Source: Robertmurraya sp. FSL R5-0851 (GTDB lineage: Bacteria > Bacillota > Bacilli > Bacillales > Cytobacillaceae). From it: a stretch of DNA of 64,000 bases. Position numbers and translations under genes: made by a program. The DNA lies in contig NZ_JBBOOE010000001.1 of NCBI RefSeq assembly GCF_038002965.1, forward strand, positions 3,887,001 through 3,951,000, read 5' to 3'. This document shows, one piece after another, positions 62,793 to 64,000 of the stretch; position 1 is the stretch's first letter; every line of letters begins with the position of its first letter. The notes under the pieces are model-generated. The model did not search any database. It was given only the letters and a program-made list of their open reading frames with translations, and was not told the DNA's origin.

Positions 62793-63968
62793 TTATAAAA
62801 GTTCGAATACTCCAGCAGCACCCATGCCGCCTCCGATACACATGGTAACAACCCCAAATTGTTGATTGCGTCGCTTCATTTCATGGATAAGAGAAAGGGT
62901 TAGCTTCGCACCAGTACAGCCAAGTGGGTGACCTAGTGCAATGGCACCTCCATTTACATTCACCTTTTCCTCATCAATTCCTAACTCACGAATCACTTGA
63001 ATCGATTGAGAAGCAAAGGCTTCATTTAGTTCAAATAATCCGATATCCGATAGCTCTAAACCGGCAAGCTTTAATGCTTTAGGAATGGCTACAACTGGAC
63101 CGATTCCCATAATTTCAGGTGGCACGCCTCCAACGGCGAATGATCGGAATTTGACAAGTGGCGTGAGTCCCCCAGCCTCTGCCTTTTCACGATCCATAAC
63201 CATGACGGCCGCCGCTCCGTCACTTGTTTGTGAGGAATTTCCTGCTGTAACCGTTCCTGTTACGGAAAAGGCCGGACGAAGCTTTGCCAATGTTTCTACC
63301 GTTGACTCAGGACGCACTCCCTCGTCTTGGCTAAAAACGAATGGTTTTTCAACTAATTTATTGTCTCTTCCAACCGAGCGTAGAATAACGTCTACTGGAA
63401 CAATTTCATCAACAAACTTTCCTTCTTGGAGAGCTTTTGCTGCTTTTTGGTGACTTCTTACCGCAAAAGCATCTTGATCTTCACGAGATATTCCAAATTT
63501 CCTTGCTACCTCTTCTGCTGTGTGTCCCATCCCCATATAGTATTGTGGTGCTGACTCAGCCAGTTTGGCATTGGGCCTTACCACATGACCCATCATCGGT
63601 ACTAAGCTCATGGATTCTGCTCCACCAGCAATGATCGTGTCGGCATGACCAATCATGATCTTTTCTGCCGCATAGGCAATTGACTGAAGCCCTGATGAAC
63701 AATAGCGGTTGATGGTAATGGCAGGCACTGTGTCAGGAAGTCCTGCAAGCGCCCCAATATTTCTTGCCATATTTAACCCTTGCTCTGCTTCCGGCATCGC
63801 ACAGCCAATAATTAAGTCATCAATATTTCCATCATAATTTCCTGCCCGCTTTAAGGTCTCTTTTACAACCAATGCACCTAGATCATCAGGTCTAACACTG
63901 GCAAGCGATCCTTTTTTTGATTTTCCCACTGGAGTTCGTGCTCCAGCAACGATCACCGCTTCTCTCAT
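62793..63968 (-). CDS. fadA: 3-ketoacyl-CoA thiolase FadA
   Basis: Last step of beta-oxidation, releasing acetyl-CoA; 391 residues. The nucleophilic cysteine is in INRYCSSGLQSIAYA, the catalytic His in GGAIALGHPLGCTGA, and the second Cys in TMCIGGGMGAAG. The ATG at 63968 is six bases after GAGGG. The operon start (fadN in B. subtilis) lies beyond the window. With PhaC in the same genome, its pathway may supply hydroxyacyl-CoA. Confidence 0.96.
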   Translation of the reverse strand: MREAVIVAGARTPVGKSKKGSLASVRPDDLGALVVKETLKRAGNYDGNIDDLIIGCAMPEAEQGLNMARNIGALAGLPDTVPAITINRYCSSGLQSIAYAAEKIMIGHADTIIAGGAESMSLVPMMGHVVRPNAKLAESAPQYYMGMGHTAEEVARKFGISREDQDAFAVRSHQKAAKALQEGKFVDEIVPVDVILRSVGRDNKLVEKPFVFSQDEGVRPESTVETLAKLRPAFSVTGTVTAGNSSQTSDGAAAVMVMDREKAEAGGLTPLVKFRSFAVGGVPPEIMGIGPVVAIPKALKLAGLELSDIGLFELNEAFASQSIQVIRELGIDEEKVNVNGGAIALGHPLGCTGAKLTLSLIHEMKRRNQQFGVVTMCIGGGMGAAGVFELL

Positions 63969-64000
63969 CACGTTCCCTCGCTTCCTATTTATGCTACAAG

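Overview
The window is a piece of chromosome from an endospore-forming, low-GC member of the Bacillaceae (Bacillus in the broad sense). The gene order follows the Bacillus subtilis yufK-mrp-yuxO, yuiH-yuiA, yumB-yunF and yurU-yusK blocks closely. Spore genes (yutC, yutH, lytH, yunB), SD-type ribosome binding sites with many TTG/GTG starts, and strong hairpin-plus-T-tract terminators agree with this. It is not B. subtilis: comQXPA, bioY and the allantoin genes of that synteny are absent, and a PHA synthase pair, a recQ, a metY, an NSS transporter, an EAL protein and an HD-GYP protein sit between the conserved genes.

Layout. 1-7.5 kb: end of a class A PBP, yufK, a small secreted protein, then the complete seven-gene Mrp Na+/H+ antiporter operon. 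7.5-13.2 kb: a strain-variable stretch with a hotdog thioesterase, a DedA protein, three small spore-like proteins, phaR-phaC followed by an unannotated 37-codon ORF, and a uppP-dedA pair that fits undecaprenyl phosphate recycling. 13.2-20.4 kb: the yui block (yuiH, yuiF, pepA, DUF309, yuiD, yuiC, yuiB and the 43-aa zinc-finger protein yuiA) and a Nudix hydrolase. 20.4-28.8 kb: redox and Fe-S genes (NDH-2 with a Rex-like site, ferredoxin-NADP reductase, A-type carrier, YutJ, Nfu) plus recQ. 28.8-37.7 kb: hom-thrC-thrB, then yutH to yutD. 37.8-47.6 kb: yutC, lipA, lytH, a MetPS-type transporter, yunB, HD-GYP, yunC, yunD, yunF. 47.7-53 kb: the sufCDSUB operon. 53-64 kb: yurZ, an orphan ORF, the metNIQ methionine ABC transporter under an S-box riboswitch, metY, yusD-yusG, gcvH, yusI and the fatty-acid oxidation genes fadE-fadA.

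Non-coding structure is rich. Two copies of a roughly 190-bp MITE lie in opposite orientation at 24508-24693 and 43490-43681; the second has a perfect 8-bp target duplication and ISL3-like ends. A separate 110-bp structured repeat follows yumC. Two intergenic arrays of short GGA...TCC palindromes lie at 331-520 and 15409-15597. A near-perfect 22-bp palindrome precedes yusD-metY. Predicted sites for Rex (ndh), CodY (NSS transporter) and an unassigned direct repeat (suf) sit on promoters recognisable by eye. I saw no tRNA, rRNA, CRISPR array, prophage or intact transposase gene.
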